DNA of 48,716 nt, from positions 1 through 48,716 of IMG/VR virus record IMGVR_UViG_3300043466_002526, one strand, 5' to 3'. This stretch comes from a virus. Position 1 is the stretch's first letter; the number at the start of each line of letters is the position of its first letter. The notes under the pieces are model-generated. The model did no database searches, had not been told where the DNA came from, and saw only the letters and a program-made list of their open reading frames with translations. Positions 36,183 through 44,692 of this stretch are shown piece after piece. The position numbers and the translations under genes were made by a program.

Positions 36183-36416
36183 ATGATGAAAAATTATTGG
36201 AAACCCACACCGAAAAAGTGGAGAAAATTAGGGGATGCTTTACTTGCTGTTGCAACAGTTATTGCAATTGGTGGTATTTGGCAGTATGATAGTCTAAAAG
36301 AAATTTTCACAACAACTGAACTTAAAATTATGATTGTGTCCTCAATTATATTTGGGGTTGTTGGTAAATTTCTTACAAATTTCTTTAAGGAGGATAAATC
36401 AGAATCCCAAGAATAA
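36183..36416 (+). CDS. Holin-like two-helix membrane protein (77 aa)
   Basis: 77 residues. A basic start MMKNYWKPTPKKWRKLGDAL leads into two hydrophobic helices (~18-34 and ~45-65), then a charged tail FFKEDKSESQE. Length and topology fit class II holins. The ATG at 36183 follows AATATTTATATAAA by ~15 nt. Confidence 0.6.
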   Translation: MMKNYWKPTPKKWRKLGDALLAVATVIAIGGIWQYDSLKEIFTTTELKIMIVSSIIFGVVGKFLTNFFKEDKSESQE

Positions 36417-36436
36417 CATTTTATCAGTTTTTTACT

Positions 36437-36463
36437 CCCCTCACAAAAGAGGGGTTTCTTTTT
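36437..36463 (+). terminator. Rho-independent terminator
   Basis: CCCCTC-ACAAAA-GAGGGG followed by a T-rich run. Confidence 0.75.
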
Positions 36464-36492
36464 TTAGGTAATTATTACTATATTTGTATCCT

Positions 36493-36648
36493 ATGAGTGA
36501 TAAAAAAACAAAAAAACAAGTAGAAAGAAAGGTATTTGAAAGGACAATTACTCTTGATGATTGTATTATGATCTGGAAATATGACAATTATAAGACAAAT
36601 ACCGGCCCATATGAGGTGGAAATCAAACAACAAAAGAAAAAGGATTAA
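36493..36648 (+). CDS. Small basic protein (51 aa)
   Basis: 51 residues: a Lys-rich N-terminus (MSDKKTKKQVERKVFERTIT) then LDDCIMIWKYDNYKTNTGPY and a Lys-rich end. The host-type box TATATTTG lies 6 nt before the ATG. No family recognised. Confidence 0.6.
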   Translation: MSDKKTKKQVERKVFERTITLDDCIMIWKYDNYKTNTGPYEVEIKQQKKKD

Positions 36649-36665
36649 TTAGAGTATTTATTTAT

Positions 36666-37106
36666 ATGAAGTTATTACCTATTTTAAGTGAAATAATAGA
36701 CAAAAAAACCCTCATTTCAGCGTTAAAAACGATGGATTTTGACGAAAAAGAGGCTAAAAATGAGCTAAAATACCACCTAAATAGGGTAAAAAACCTCCAA
36801 AAAACACTTATAGGATACCGAATTTTGGTTGTAGATGACGAAAAAGACATCAATTTAGACGAAATTGGGACACATTTTAGTGAAAATAGACAAGAATTAT
36901 TGTCAAATCACTCATTTTGTACTGGTTGTGGGGAAAAATACTACCTAATTACCGCAGAAATACCAAAAAATGAGGTAGATTTACAAGAAACACTCAGAAA
37001 TAACATACTTTACCCCAATGAACACGAAATTTCAGTAAAAAATAAGGGAAAAAATGTAAAAATACTCAAAATTCAAGAAATTAACGCCGAAAATGATGAT
37101 TTTTAA
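36666..37106 (+). CDS. Unknown protein with CxxC motif (146 aa)
   Basis: 146 residues. N-terminus MKLLPILSEIIDKKTL has an I-L-S-E motif at residues 6-9. A charged helical part follows, then SHSFCTGCGEKYYLITAE-like Cys-x-x-Cys at ~84-87. TATTTATTTATATG gives motif and start. Converges on a bidirectional hairpin with the 37149 gene. Confidence 0.6.
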   Translation: MKLLPILSEIIDKKTLISALKTMDFDEKEAKNELKYHLNRVKNLQKTLIGYRILVVDDEKDINLDEIGTHFSENRQELLSNHSFCTGCGEKYYLITAEIPKNEVDLQETLRNNILYPNEHEISVKNKGKNVKILKIQEINAENDDF

Positions 37107-37151
37107 GGTTATAAACTGATAAAATGCTAAATATTTCAGTCTATAACCTTA
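37107..37151. terminator. Bidirectional hairpin
   Basis: AAGGTTATA and TATAACCTT pair, with inner AACTG/CAGT, between converging genes. Confidence 0.65.
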
Positions 37152-37376
37152 TTTTTTGGTGATTTTTCTAATAATCTCCTTAACTTTATTCAATTCTTGA
37201 TCAAAATGACTTGTAATTGAGGTTTTTTGTTGGGTTATTGACTGATTTGCAATGTTATTTATTTTATTCAGAATGTTTTTAATGTGTTTTTTAAAAATTC
37301 TATACAATATGTAGTATATTAAAACATTTATACCTAAAAAAACTAATGATATGATTAAAAAATATAAAATATTCAT
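37149..37376 (-). CDS. Membrane-anchored coiled-coil protein (75 aa)
   Basis: 75 residues. An N-terminal transmembrane helix (residues 2-25) is followed by a basic stretch and a coiled coil (IKNILNKINNIANQSI; ELNKVKEIIRKITKK). This is the shape of an inner-membrane spanin subunit or of a small adaptor; no partner gene is evident. Confidence 0.5.
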   Translation of the reverse strand: MNILYFLIISLVFLGINVLIYYILYRIFKKHIKNILNKINNIANQSITQQKTSITSHFDQELNKVKEIIRKITKK

Positions 37377-37456
37377 AACTTACTGATTTGGATACTTAAA
37401 ATTAAGTCTTTTTACTTTAAAATAAAGATTTTTATGCTTATTTTTAGATAAAATAT

Positions 37457-37738
37457 ATGAAATACAAAAAGTTTCTCCAAAAAGTTTTAGATATTGGGCT
37501 GAAATCACAAACAGAACTTACTTTTGGTAAAGGAAGTTTCATAAAAATAAGTAATATGACCTATATTAGGAGTAAAAAAGCTTATTTGGTTAATGTAACC
37601 TTACATTTTGATGATTTTGAGAACTCAATGGATTTATATCCAGATGGTTTAGAATATATTGTTAAATCAGCTTGGGATGTTCTTGGTGTTGGAAATCCGA
37701 TTATTATACAATCGTCGGTTGATGTAATTCCTAAATAA
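37457..37738 (+). CDS. Unknown small protein (93 aa)
   Basis: 93 residues with an amphipathic N-terminal helix and a beta-rich rest (AYLVNVTLHFDDFENSMDLY). No family recognised. Preceded by an AT-rich leader without a clear promoter box. Confidence 0.55.
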   Translation: MKYKKFLQKVLDIGLKSQTELTFGKGSFIKISNMTYIRSKKAYLVNVTLHFDDFENSMDLYPDGLEYIVKSAWDVLGVGNPIIIQSSVDVIPK

Positions 37739-37750
37739 ATTTAAACAATT

Positions 37751-38341
37751 TTAATCCCACCACCATTGCATTCTTTCTTTTAAAATTTTAAATAATAAAT
37801 TATGCGCTTTTTCTTGGTTATGTTTTGCGACATAAAAACATAAGTCCCTTTTATCTAAATTAGGTTTATTTTTTAAAACTTTACGAACACTTGACGGATA
37901 CTTTTTTAAGTATTCATTATAATTTTCTGTCAAAATATTAATCTCCATTTTTTTAAGATTTTCATTACCTTCAATAGGTTCAAATCTGAATTTAGAGTCT
38001 TCATAGTCAAGATATTCGGTATTGTAATATTCGTCTTTAACTCTTTCTATAAGATTCAAAACAATAGTCATATCACGATTATCTCTATCAACATCCATAT
38101 GACGATTTGCATAGATTATTTCCTTTCTTTGGAATTCTATTTTTTTTTGAAGAATTGTGAATATGTGCCAACTATCCCAATCTTTATCTTTATATAATGT
38201 TGGGATCCACCTGAAGATATTTTTTATACCTCCAATAAAGTATCTTAGTCTCCAGTGTGTATTTCGACATAAGAATGGTAAAACTCCTTTTCTATTCCAA
38301 GCAGAATCATTTGGGATTGGAAGTTTGTTGTAGTTTTTCAT
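37751..38341 (-). CDS. Conserved phage protein with WxxP/KDWDSW motif
   Basis: 196 residues. Motifs IFRWIPTLYKDKDWDSWHIF and QKKIEFQRKEI match a family seen in many phage genomes without known function. The C-terminal part has HNQEKAHNLLFKILKERMQWWW. Host-type TATATTTG lies ~25 nt upstream inside the 38307 gene. Confidence 0.6.
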   Translation of the reverse strand: MKNYNKLPIPNDSAWNRKGVLPFLCRNTHWRLRYFIGGIKNIFRWIPTLYKDKDWDSWHIFTILQKKIEFQRKEIIYANRHMDVDRDNRDMTIVLNLIERVKDEYYNTEYLDYEDSKFRFEPIEGNENLKKMEINILTENYNEYLKKYPSSVRKVLKNKPNLDKRDLCFYVAKHNQEKAHNLLFKILKERMQWWWD

Positions 38342-38525
38342 TTTCTTCTTCTTTATATTGCAAATATAACGAAAATAAAACTAAAAAGTTAATAAAAACA
38401 CATAAAAAAGTTTCAAGTATATAATGCCAGTTAGTCTGTGTCATTGATAAGTGTGTTCCAAACCACATAAATGAACCATATTTATTCATTAATTGAATTA
38501 TGAGATATTTGATAAATTTTTTCAT
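38307..38525 (-). CDS. Small membrane protein (72 aa)
   Basis: 72 residues starting MKKFIKYLIIQLMNKYGSF. A hydrophobic helix (WHYILETFLCVFINFLVLFS) follows and a Glu/Lys-rich tail. FGTHL is shared with the membrane protein at 44495. The end overlaps the 38341 start by 35 nt. TATTTATTAG lies before the ATG at 38525. Confidence 0.5.
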   Translation of the reverse strand: MKKFIKYLIIQLMNKYGSFMWFGTHLSMTQTNWHYILETFLCVFINFLVLFSLYLQYKEEENEKLQQTSNPK

Positions 38526-38583
38526 TTCTAATAAATACATTTTACAATTCAATTTTATTTAAGTATGATTGTTAAAAAAAATT

Positions 38584-39003
38584 ATGGTAAATGAACAAAG
38601 TAATGTAGTTGTAAACTACGTAGGTAAATTAGAAGATGGAACAATCTTTGATTCATCTTTGGTGGAGGGGAGAACTCCATTAGAAGCACAATTAGGACAA
38701 GGTCAACTTATTCCTGGATTTGAAAAAGGTTTAGTTGGTATGCAAGTTGGTGATAAAAAAACAGTAGAAATTGAGTCAGATCAAGCCTATGGTCCAAGAA
38801 ATGAAGAACTGGTGATTGAAATTGAAAAAACAAAGGTTCCAGAAAATGTTGAGGTAGGTGCGATGTTACAAACATTTGGTCCTATGGGTCCAAGTATTGT
38901 AAAAGTTTTGGAAATTAAAGATGAGGTTGTTGTTATTGATGCTAACCATCCTTTAGCCGGACAAAAACTTATTTTTGAATTAGAATTGGTGGGGATTTCA
39001 TAA
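38584..39003 (+). CDS. FKBP-type peptidyl-prolyl isomerase (SlyD-like)
   Basis: 139 residues with the FKBP signature: NYVGKLEDGTIFDSS, LGQGQLIPGFEKGLVGMQVG, AYGPRNEELV, then an inserted chaperone flap (EKTKVPENVEVG...) and HPLAGQKLIFELELV. SlyD-type enzymes speed proline isomerisation and act as chaperones. The C-terminal His-rich metal tail of SlyD is missing. A phage copy may help fold virion proteins. Confidence 0.9.
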   Translation: MVNEQSNVVVNYVGKLEDGTIFDSSLVEGRTPLEAQLGQGQLIPGFEKGLVGMQVGDKKTVEIESDQAYGPRNEELVIEIEKTKVPENVEVGAMLQTFGPMGPSIVKVLEIKDEVVVIDANHPLAGQKLIFELELVGIS

Positions 39004-39017
39004 ATCCCCATTTTTAT

Positions 39018-40163
39018 TTAATATTCTTCCCCACCAAACTCAACTTGGTCTGATGTTGGTTTTGGTTGTTCTATTTTTGTTTGATCACTATCCGGTATTT
39101 CAAGGTCTTGTCCACCATCTATTACTTTAGCACCACATAGTTTCTCAACATCAGCATCAGTAAAATAACTTCTACCAATTTTAGCACTTACAGCACTTAC
39201 TGTGTTTGGTCCCATTTTTCCGTCGGCACCAATTCCTAAACATCCTTGTACTTTTTTAATTGTATCTGAAACACAACCTTTTATATATGTTTCAGTACAA
39301 GTTTTATATTTTGTACCAGTTCCACCACCACCAGTATTACGCTCACGATAAATTATTGTTTGAGTTTCTTTTTTAATTTTTTCTTTTTCTTGTGGAGACG
39401 CGCTAGGACAAGCCCAATTTTGGGCTTCATATTCCGCTCTTGTTTTGAACCCACATTTTTTAGCATTAATTAATATTTGTGATGGACATTTGTATTGTGC
39501 GGCTTTATATGATTCAGTTGATTTATAACCACAATCTATTGCTTTTTTGTGTAAATCTTCTACTTTTTTCGGATCCGTAATTTTAGGTGTTTTTTTAATT
39601 AATTTTTCTAATGGCATCCAAACATAGTTCAACCATTCATTTTCTTGTTCAATATCACCATCAATTGCATCAAATAATGTTTCACCATAAATTCTATTAT
39701 ATCTATCACTTACAGCACAAAAATCAACAACTGTTTCACAACTTTGTAAAGCCCTTCTTAAATTATTCAATGAAGTATAACCCCAAGGTGTTAAAGCGTC
39801 GTGAATATCTGTTGCAATTTCTTTAATTCTGGAGTCATCTTTAGTTGGTTTTGAAAAATTATTTTTATTGGTTCTACAAAATTCAAATGTTTTTTTAACC
39901 CTATCATAACTCTTGCCGCCTGAACTAAGTAAATAACCAATTGCAGCACCAGCCACTGTGCCAATTACAGCACCAATCGGTCCACCAATTAAAGCCCCTG
40001 CTCCGGCACCAGTCCCGGCACCGACAGCTGACCAACCAGCGGATTGCGTCGGATCACCTTCATTTAATTGATTTTTTTGTTCTTGTAATAAACCTTTATA
40101 ATTGTAAAGAGACATTATTTCTCTTTTTTCATCTTCTGTTATTAAAAATCTTTTTGTTCCCAT
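39018..40163 (-). CDS. Leader protein with glycine zipper and peptidoglycan-binding-like domain
   Basis: 381 residues. Leader MGTKRFLITEDEKREIMSLY; candidate cuts at L-L-Q-E and Q-L-N-E (~27-35). A glycine-zipper segment follows (GAGTGAGAGALIGGPIGAVI, ~50-85). Next comes a helical repeat with WGYTSLNNLRRALQSCETVV like an annexin-type module, Cys-rich repeats (AIDCGYKS..., AKKCGFKT...), and IKKVQGCLGIGADGKMGPNT as a PG_binding_1-like unit. Layout matches the 29596 protein. Probably a virion protein involved in entry (inference). Confidence 0.72.
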   Translation of the reverse strand: MGTKRFLITEDEKREIMSLYNYKGLLQEQKNQLNEGDPTQSAGWSAVGAGTGAGAGALIGGPIGAVIGTVAGAAIGYLLSSGGKSYDRVKKTFEFCRTNKNNFSKPTKDDSRIKEIATDIHDALTPWGYTSLNNLRRALQSCETVVDFCAVSDRYNRIYGETLFDAIDGDIEQENEWLNYVWMPLEKLIKKTPKITDPKKVEDLHKKAIDCGYKSTESYKAAQYKCPSQILINAKKCGFKTRAEYEAQNWACPSASPQEKEKIKKETQTIIYRERNTGGGGTGTKYKTCTETYIKGCVSDTIKKVQGCLGIGADGKMGPNTVSAVSAKIGRSYFTDADVEKLCGAKVIDGGQDLEIPDSDQTKIEQPKPTSDQVEFGGEEY

Positions 40164-40205
40164 ATTTTTTTATTTAATAAATATAATTAAAACCAAAAAA
40201 AACCA

Positions 40206-40748
40206 TTAATTCATGTCCGGTCTTTGGAATGGTTTTCCCTTTCTTAATCTTTTTCTAAATTTAGTATCGGCATCTTTTAGAGCATAAGCATAAGATTCAA
40301 CCCATTCTAAAACAATTGTTGTCATTTCTTCTAATTTACTTTTAACATTTTCTTTAGAAAAAATATCTTCACCCATGTTAATTAACATTCTTATTTTTTC
40401 TTGATACGACTCTAATTTTCTATGTAGTATTTCACTAATTTTAATAACTTCTTTATCTGTAAAATCTTGTAGAACAGTTTTTGACACACTATTTATTTCT
40501 GAAATTAAATCAATTGCTTCTTTTAGATTTTCTTTTAAATCTATATATTCAATAGTTTTTGAACTTGTCATTTCAGCTATACCCCTAAAAACCGTCATTA
40601 AATCTTTTAAAGTATCAATCAAAATAGACATAGACTTCCCACCATGTTGTAACATTTGGTCGAAATCATCATATCCAGCAGCCTCTTCTGAAATATAATT
40701 TACCAATTTTTCCAATTGATGTTCTGTCACAAGTATTTTTTTTCCCAT
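40206..40748 (-). CDS. Leader protein, helical (180 aa)
   Basis: Leader MGKKILVTEHQLEKLVNYIS with a candidate cut after Y-I-S-E (Glu21). The mature part is almost entirely helical (LIDTLKDLMTVFRGIAEMTS; SEILHRKLESYQEKIRMLIN). The C-terminus RKGKPFQRPDMN resembles KKPFQGLR in the 4636 protein, a possible shared C-terminal tag. It follows the 37-aa gene by a few nt. Confidence 0.68.
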   Translation of the reverse strand: MGKKILVTEHQLEKLVNYISEEAAGYDDFDQMLQHGGKSMSILIDTLKDLMTVFRGIAEMTSSKTIEYIDLKENLKEAIDLISEINSVSKTVLQDFTDKEVIKISEILHRKLESYQEKIRMLINMGEDIFSKENVKSKLEEMTTIVLEWVESYAYALKDADTKFRKRLRKGKPFQRPDMN

Positions 40749-40750
40749 AA

Positions 40751-40864
40751 TTATTTTTTTAATTCTTCATTATATTTTGCAAGAATTTTGGCATTATTTT
40801 TAATCATTTTTAGATATTTATAAAGATTTCTTTTGTTTCTTGATTTTGTTTCTTCTTTTTTCAT
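40751..40864 (-). CDS. Small basic protein (37 aa)
   Basis: 37 residues (MKKEETKSRNKRNLYKYLKM, then a helical Lys-rich end). TAATATTTATAGGT lies directly before the ATG and the leader gene at 40748 begins just after its stop, so the two form an operon. Function unknown. Confidence 0.5.
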   Translation of the reverse strand: MKKEETKSRNKRNLYKYLKMIKNNAKILAKYNEELKK

Positions 40865-40875
40865 ACCTATAAATA

Positions 40876-41430
40876 TTACTCTGATTCTAATTTTTCAAAT
40901 ATTGGTTCACAAAAACCAATTAAAATTTGAAAATAATCATTTTCCATCCAGTTTATTATATCTTTGAGAGTGTCAAAATTTTTTGGTGGTGAAAAACTAT
41001 CATTAAAAACAATTTCATTATCATATGTACTACCATCATCATCTTCCCATGTGAAATATTCTAAGTCAATATGTAAATAGCATCGACCGTCCCAAAATGG
41101 TGTTGCATACCCATCAAGACGACTTTCTGTATTTTTTTTTGTTATAGAAAAATATACACTCCCAACAAATTCATCCTTCTCAATATAAACAGAATATTTG
41201 TCTGTGATATATTTTGTCATAACAACATTATCAATTATTAGTTTTGAAATAATATCATACAATTCATCACAACTAAATTTTGGTAATTTTACATTACCAA
41301 TAATTCCTATTAATACTGGAATTGTAATACCAAAAATATCTAATGTCTTTATAAATCCATTTTTTTCAAACGAGTTTGTAATAACAGTGATTAATTTTGA
41401 CTTTTGTGATTCGGAAATTAAATATTTCAT
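40876..41430 (-). CDS. Leader-like protein (184 aa)
   Basis: N-terminus MKYLISESQKSKLITVITNS is the ISESQ subtype with an L-I-S-E site at residues 4-7. The remainder is a mixed alpha/beta domain with YLHIDLEYFTWEDDDGSTYD. No family recognised. AGTATTTATTAAAATATG gives motif and start; a terminator separates it from 41505. Confidence 0.6.
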   Translation of the reverse strand: MKYLISESQKSKLITVITNSFEKNGFIKTLDIFGITIPVLIGIIGNVKLPKFSCDELYDIISKLIIDNVVMTKYITDKYSVYIEKDEFVGSVYFSITKKNTESRLDGYATPFWDGRCYLHIDLEYFTWEDDDGSTYDNEIVFNDSFSPPKNFDTLKDIINWMENDYFQILIGFCEPIFEKLESE

Positions 41431-41455
41431 ATTTTAATAAATACTTTTATAAAAT

Positions 41456-41486
41456 AAAAACCTCACCAGTAATTGATGAGGTTCGT
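41456..41486 (-). terminator. Hairpin terminator
   Basis: AACCTCA/TGAGGTT pair with T-rich flanks. Confidence 0.6.
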
Positions 41487-41504
41487 AGTTTTTTTTTAAA
41501 TATA

Positions 41505-42368
41505 CTATCTTTGTTGTTGGTATCCTTGTACTGCGCCTTGTACAGCACCTCTACCTGCTGACGCAATTCTACCAAAAATATTATCAGCTTTCATTCCAAG
41601 TGCTTGTCTGATTGGTTTTTTAAGTTCTTTTGTTAGTGGGTCACCACCAAACATCTTATCTAGATTATCCATTGCTTTTTCTCGTTGATCCGCAGGTGTA
41701 TTTAAGATATATTGACCGGCAGGTGATTTAGTCCAAGTGGTAATTTTTGTTTGTGTTGCTTGATCTAATGTTGCTAAATTTGGAAATTGTTTTAATAAAT
41801 CTTGTGTTGGTGTTCCGGCTAGTTGAGCTAAAGGTTTTGCACCACCACCTACTGTTGTTCCAGTTGTTATAACTTTACTTGAGAGTGACACACCAGATAA
41901 AGGTTTCAACTCCATTTTTTCAACTTTTGCGAAATTTAATTTACTGATTCCCTCAATAGCTTTAGGGTTTTTTGCCTCAGTCCAATCTTTAAATTTACCT
42001 TGTTTTGCAAATTCTTTAGCTTTTGTAGATACTGGTTCTTCTACTAATTTAAAATAGTATTTATCGCCTTCTTTTTTATAATAATAGTCTTTATCTTGTG
42101 CCTGTAAAATTTGGGTTGGTACATAGTTTTTATCACCTTGTGCTTGAGATGTTGCGGTTTCTTGTTTCGGTACTGCAGTTGGGGTAGTTGCAGTTGGGGT
42201 AGTTGCAGTTGGGGTAGTTGCAGTTGGGGTAGTTGGTTGAGTTATTGCTAAATCTTCCGGTTCTCCAGCTCCAGCCATTTGTTCTGAAATAAATTCTTTT
42301 TTAATTGCATTAATGTGCATTCCAAGAATTCTACTTTTTTCTTCTTCTGATATAATAAATTTTTTCAT
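41505..42368 (-). CDS. Leader protein with Thr/Pro repeats (287 aa)
   Basis: Leader MKKFIISEEEKSRILGMHIN, then a candidate cut at F-I-S-E (~residue 30). Residues ~45-65 are four TTPTA repeats encoded by a perfect 15-nt tandem repeat. A Gln/Lys-rich middle follows and a helical C-terminal half (FPNLATLDQATQTKITTWTK; EKAMDNLDKMFGGDPLTKEL). No known domain. TAATATTTATAAATA lies upstream. Confidence 0.7.
   Translation of the reverse strand: MKKFIISEEEKSRILGMHINAIKKEFISEQMAGAGEPEDLAITQPTTPTATTPTATTPTATTPTAVPKQETATSQAQGDKNYVPTQILQAQDKDYYYKKEGDKYYFKLVEEPVSTKAKEFAKQGKFKDWTEAKNPKAIEGISKLNFAKVEKMELKPLSGVSLSSKVITTGTTVGGGAKPLAQLAGTPTQDLLKQFPNLATLDQATQTKITTWTKSPAGQYILNTPADQREKAMDNLDKMFGGDPLTKELKKPIRQALGMKADNIFGRIASAGRGAVQGAVQGYQQQR
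42175..42234. repeat. 15-nt tandem repeat, four exact copies
   Basis: GCAGTTGGGGTAGTT repeated four times inside the 41505 gene, encoding Thr/Pro/Ala repeats. Likely to vary in copy number by slippage. Confidence 0.9.
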
Positions 42369-42434
42369 AATAATAATTTATTTATAAATATTAAAACAAT
42401 CAAAAAAAATATTTATATTTGTAGAATAAATCAA

Positions 42435-42860
42435 ATGTCTATGAAAACAATATTTTTTATTTTTACACTTTTTGTTTTTAGTTTTGTTAATTCACAAATT
42501 ATCAAAATTAAAGTTTATGAAACTATTGAATACTCTAATTACGACACAACGGGAGTTTTTAATGTGATCTCCAATGTTTTGGAACCTATATTATACAACT
42601 ATGGTAATTGTGAGTATGTTATTGATCTGACAAATAAAAGAGATATGTTTTATAGGGATGGTATTTTGGAAACCGAGAGTGATTTAGCATATGTAAATAA
42701 TGGAAGTTTATATGTTGTTAATTTTTTATATGAAGGTTATGATGTTGGTGTTATATTCAATTTGGATATAGAAAATGAAACCTTTGATTGGTTTTCAAGA
42801 ACCGGAGATTACTATGACATATCAAAAGCCACAAAATTTGAAATAATTAAAACACAATAA
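42435..42860 (+). CDS. Secreted protein with signal peptide (141 aa)
   Basis: 141 residues. MKTIFFIFTLFVFSFVNSQ (from the second Met) is a signal peptide with a likely cut near residue 20. The mature part is mixed alpha/beta, acidic (CEYVIDLTNKRDMFYRDGIL). The host-type box TATATTTG is at 42414-42421. ATG 42441 is an equally good start. Function unknown; the 11427 protein has the same size class and export signal. Confidence 0.6.
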   Translation: MSMKTIFFIFTLFVFSFVNSQIIKIKVYETIEYSNYDTTGVFNVISNVLEPILYNYGNCEYVIDLTNKRDMFYRDGILETESDLAYVNNGSLYVVNFLYEGYDVGVIFNLDIENETFDWFSRTGDYYDISKATKFEIIKTQ

Positions 42861-42861
42861 A

Positions 42862-42893
42862 ATTAAAAACCCACCGATTAAAGTGGGTTTTTT
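42862..42893. terminator. Bidirectional terminator
   Basis: AACCCAC-CGATTAAA-GTGGGTT followed by a T-run. Confidence 0.75.
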
Positions 42894-42895
42894 TA

Positions 42896-43387
42896 TTAAG
42901 GTTTTTTAACTGGTTGAGGTTGTGCAGCACCAGGTTTTTGTGGTTGTGGTTGGAAACCTGCAACCCAACCATCAACGGCAGCTTTAAGACCTGGTTGTGG
43001 TAATTGTTGTAATGTTTTCGGTAGATTTTTATTAAAATTAATATTAAACGCTTGAATGATGGAATTTCCAATTAATCTTGGTCCACCCTGTGTTAGCATA
43101 ATAGAAATATCTTGAGCCTCACCAACTTGTGTGTTTCCATACATAAATTTATATAATACTCTATCACCACTAGCAACTCTTTGTACAGTTAATTTAGCTT
43201 GTGGGAACTGTGGATTTTGTTTTATTTTTAAATCAATTTCTTTATTTAAAATTCCGGCAACTTGATTCATAATCTGAGATACAGTACCTTCAGTATCAAT
43301 TGCTTCAGTTAAAAATTGTTTTGAGATTACACTTTTGTGCATTCCAAGAATTCTTGATCTTTCTTCTTCGGTAATGATTAGTTTCAT
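42896..43387 (-). CDS. Leader protein, 163 aa
   Basis: Leader MKLIITEEERSRILGMHKSV with a candidate cut at F-L-T-E (~residue 28). The leader is nearly the same as in 41505 although the mature parts differ. The mature part has ITQIMNQVAGILNKEI-like helix and VQRVASGDRVLYKFMYGNTQ, and a Pro/Gln-rich tail. GATATTTATAAAA lies upstream. Confidence 0.7.
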   Translation of the reverse strand: MKLIITEEERSRILGMHKSVISKQFLTEAIDTEGTVSQIMNQVAGILNKEIDLKIKQNPQFPQAKLTVQRVASGDRVLYKFMYGNTQVGEAQDISIMLTQGGPRLIGNSIIQAFNINFNKNLPKTLQQLPQPGLKAAVDGWVAGFQPQPQKPGAAQPQPVKKP

Positions 43388-43427
43388 AATATTTTTATTT
43401 TATAAATATCACAAATAACAAAAAAAA

Positions 43428-43724
43428 TTATTTATCGTGTAATGGATAATCTTTTTTTAAACCTCTATAATACATATCCATTAAAGGTCCAAACACACCG
43501 ATTATATAATCAATAATTGGTTCCCACTCTTTTTCTGACATATTTCCAAGATCAACTTCATATTTCATATAAAAAAATATTTCAACAGCCGTCCTGGCTA
43601 ACTCTACTTTAAAATCTTCTTTATTTCTTGTATCAAAATAAGCGTGTATGGCACCTCTTTTCATAACTTTTTCAAGTTTATGTGAGTTATATCTTCTAAT
43701 AAAAAATGGTGGTAGTTTATTCAT
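43428..43724 (-). CDS. Small protein of the LPPFxxRR family (98 aa)
   Basis: 98 residues. N-terminal LPPFFIRRYNSHKLEKVMKR aligns with LPPFLKRRLTMFDLEWLDKE of the 43726 protein, one nt upstream in the same operon, but the leader is missing. C-terminal IIDYIIGVFGPLMDMYYRGL. Function unknown. Confidence 0.58.
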   Translation of the reverse strand: MNKLPPFFIRRYNSHKLEKVMKRGAIHAYFDTRNKEDFKVELARTAVEIFFYMKYEVDLGNMSEKEWEPIIDYIIGVFGPLMDMYYRGLKKDYPLHDK

Positions 43725-43725
43725 A

Positions 43726-44112
43726 TTATTTTTGTTTTTTTCTTTCCCAGGCTTGACGAAGTTTTATCTCATATCTTTTTTTCAGATATGGTATTAACTT
43801 CCAATAAATTGATGCTACTTCATCAAAACCATCTTCACTATAAATTAAACCATAATGTGGATCTTGTTCAGTTTCAATCTCATCATCTTTTCTATGAACC
43901 ACAAATTCGTGAAGTAAATCACCAAGAATATCATCGACAAACAAATCAAAATCATTTCTAAATGGCATAGCATAAATGTGATGACCCAATTCTTTATCAA
44001 GCCATTCCAAATCAAACATTGTTAATCTTCTTTTTAAAAATGGTGGTAACTCTGAAAATAAACCTTTAATGTGTTCGGATTCTTTTAAGACTTTTCTAAT
44101 TAGGGATTTCAT
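43726..44112 (-). CDS. LPPFLKRR-family protein with leader (128 aa)
   Basis: 128 residues. Leader MKSLIRKVLKESEHIKGLFS with V-L-K-E; then ELPPFLKRRLTMFDLEWLDK, an acidic central part, and WKLIPYLKKRYEIKLRQAWE. It is a paralogue of the 45524 protein. No known function. Confidence 0.6.
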   Translation of the reverse strand: MKSLIRKVLKESEHIKGLFSELPPFLKRRLTMFDLEWLDKELGHHIYAMPFRNDFDLFVDDILGDLLHEFVVHRKDDEIETEQDPHYGLIYSEDGFDEVASIYWKLIPYLKKRYEIKLRQAWERKKQK

Positions 44113-44120
44113 ATAAAAAA

Positions 44121-44498
44121 TTAAAATAATTTAAAAAATAGTGTAAATGAAAGACCAAAAATAATTCTTGCAATTAAAACATATAATAAAACAAAAATAT
44201 TTGACACATAATTAAACATCAAAAAATATATACCAGAAAAAATGAATAAATTTCTCAATAGTTTAAATAAATGCCAAGCATCCGTAAGACCAACAAATAA
44301 TGTTTTGGATAAAAAAAACTTTTCACCATCACTTGGATTTCCGTTTTTATATTTATTTTTCCAAGAAATTTGTGGATCCCAAAATAGTTGATTTTTAAAT
44401 TTTTTAAAAATTGAGTTATTATAATGAAATTGTAGTTTATCCATTATGGCTTCAGAAAAACCAGATAAAAAAAATAACAAAAATCCAATATAAATCAT
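44121..44498 (-). CDS. Membrane protein (125 aa)
   Basis: 125 residues. A hydrophobic N-terminal helix, a hydrophilic section (FHYNNSIFKKFKNQLFWDPQ) and two further hydrophobic helices at the C-terminus. It overlaps the 44495 stop by 4 nt. Family not recognised. Confidence 0.5.
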   Translation of the reverse strand: MIYIGFLLFFLSGFSEAIMDKLQFHYNNSIFKKFKNQLFWDPQISWKNKYKNGNPSDGEKFFLSKTLFVGLTDAWHLFKLLRNLFIFSGIYFLMFNYVSNIFVLLYVLIARIIFGLSFTLFFKLF

Positions 44499-44692
44499 TT
44501 ATTGTTTTTTAAGAATTTTACATACCAAATACTTGAGGCAACCAAACCACCATAAGAGGCAATAAAAACGGAAATCTTCAAATACCAATCATCCAAATAC
44601 CCATCAATAATCCAAGATGGATATAAAACAGATCCGGTCAAACATAATAGAATTGACAACCAAGAAGTTAAGTGTGTTCCAAAATTTTTCAT
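44495..44692 (-). CDS. Small membrane protein (65 aa)
   Basis: 65 residues, two hydrophobic helices (~10-30, ~38-58). The FGTHL N-terminus is shared with the 38307 protein. TAATATTTATAAATA lies ~15 nt before the ATG. Confidence 0.5.
   Translation of the reverse strand: MKNFGTHLTSWLSILLCLTGSVLYPSWIIDGYLDDWYLKISVFIASYGGLVASSIWYVKFLKNNK

Noticed and set aside
38787-39011. 74-codon minus-strand frame inside the FKBP gene
   Set aside because: The sense strand has a complete, well-recognised FKBP domain.
42175-42234. Origin iterons
   Set aside because: The 15-nt repeat is in frame within a gene and encodes Thr/Pro repeats, a coding explanation.
42847-43071. 74-codon minus-strand frame inside 42896
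   Set aside because: His/Asn/Leu-rich out-of-frame shadow of a Gln/Pro-rich gene end.
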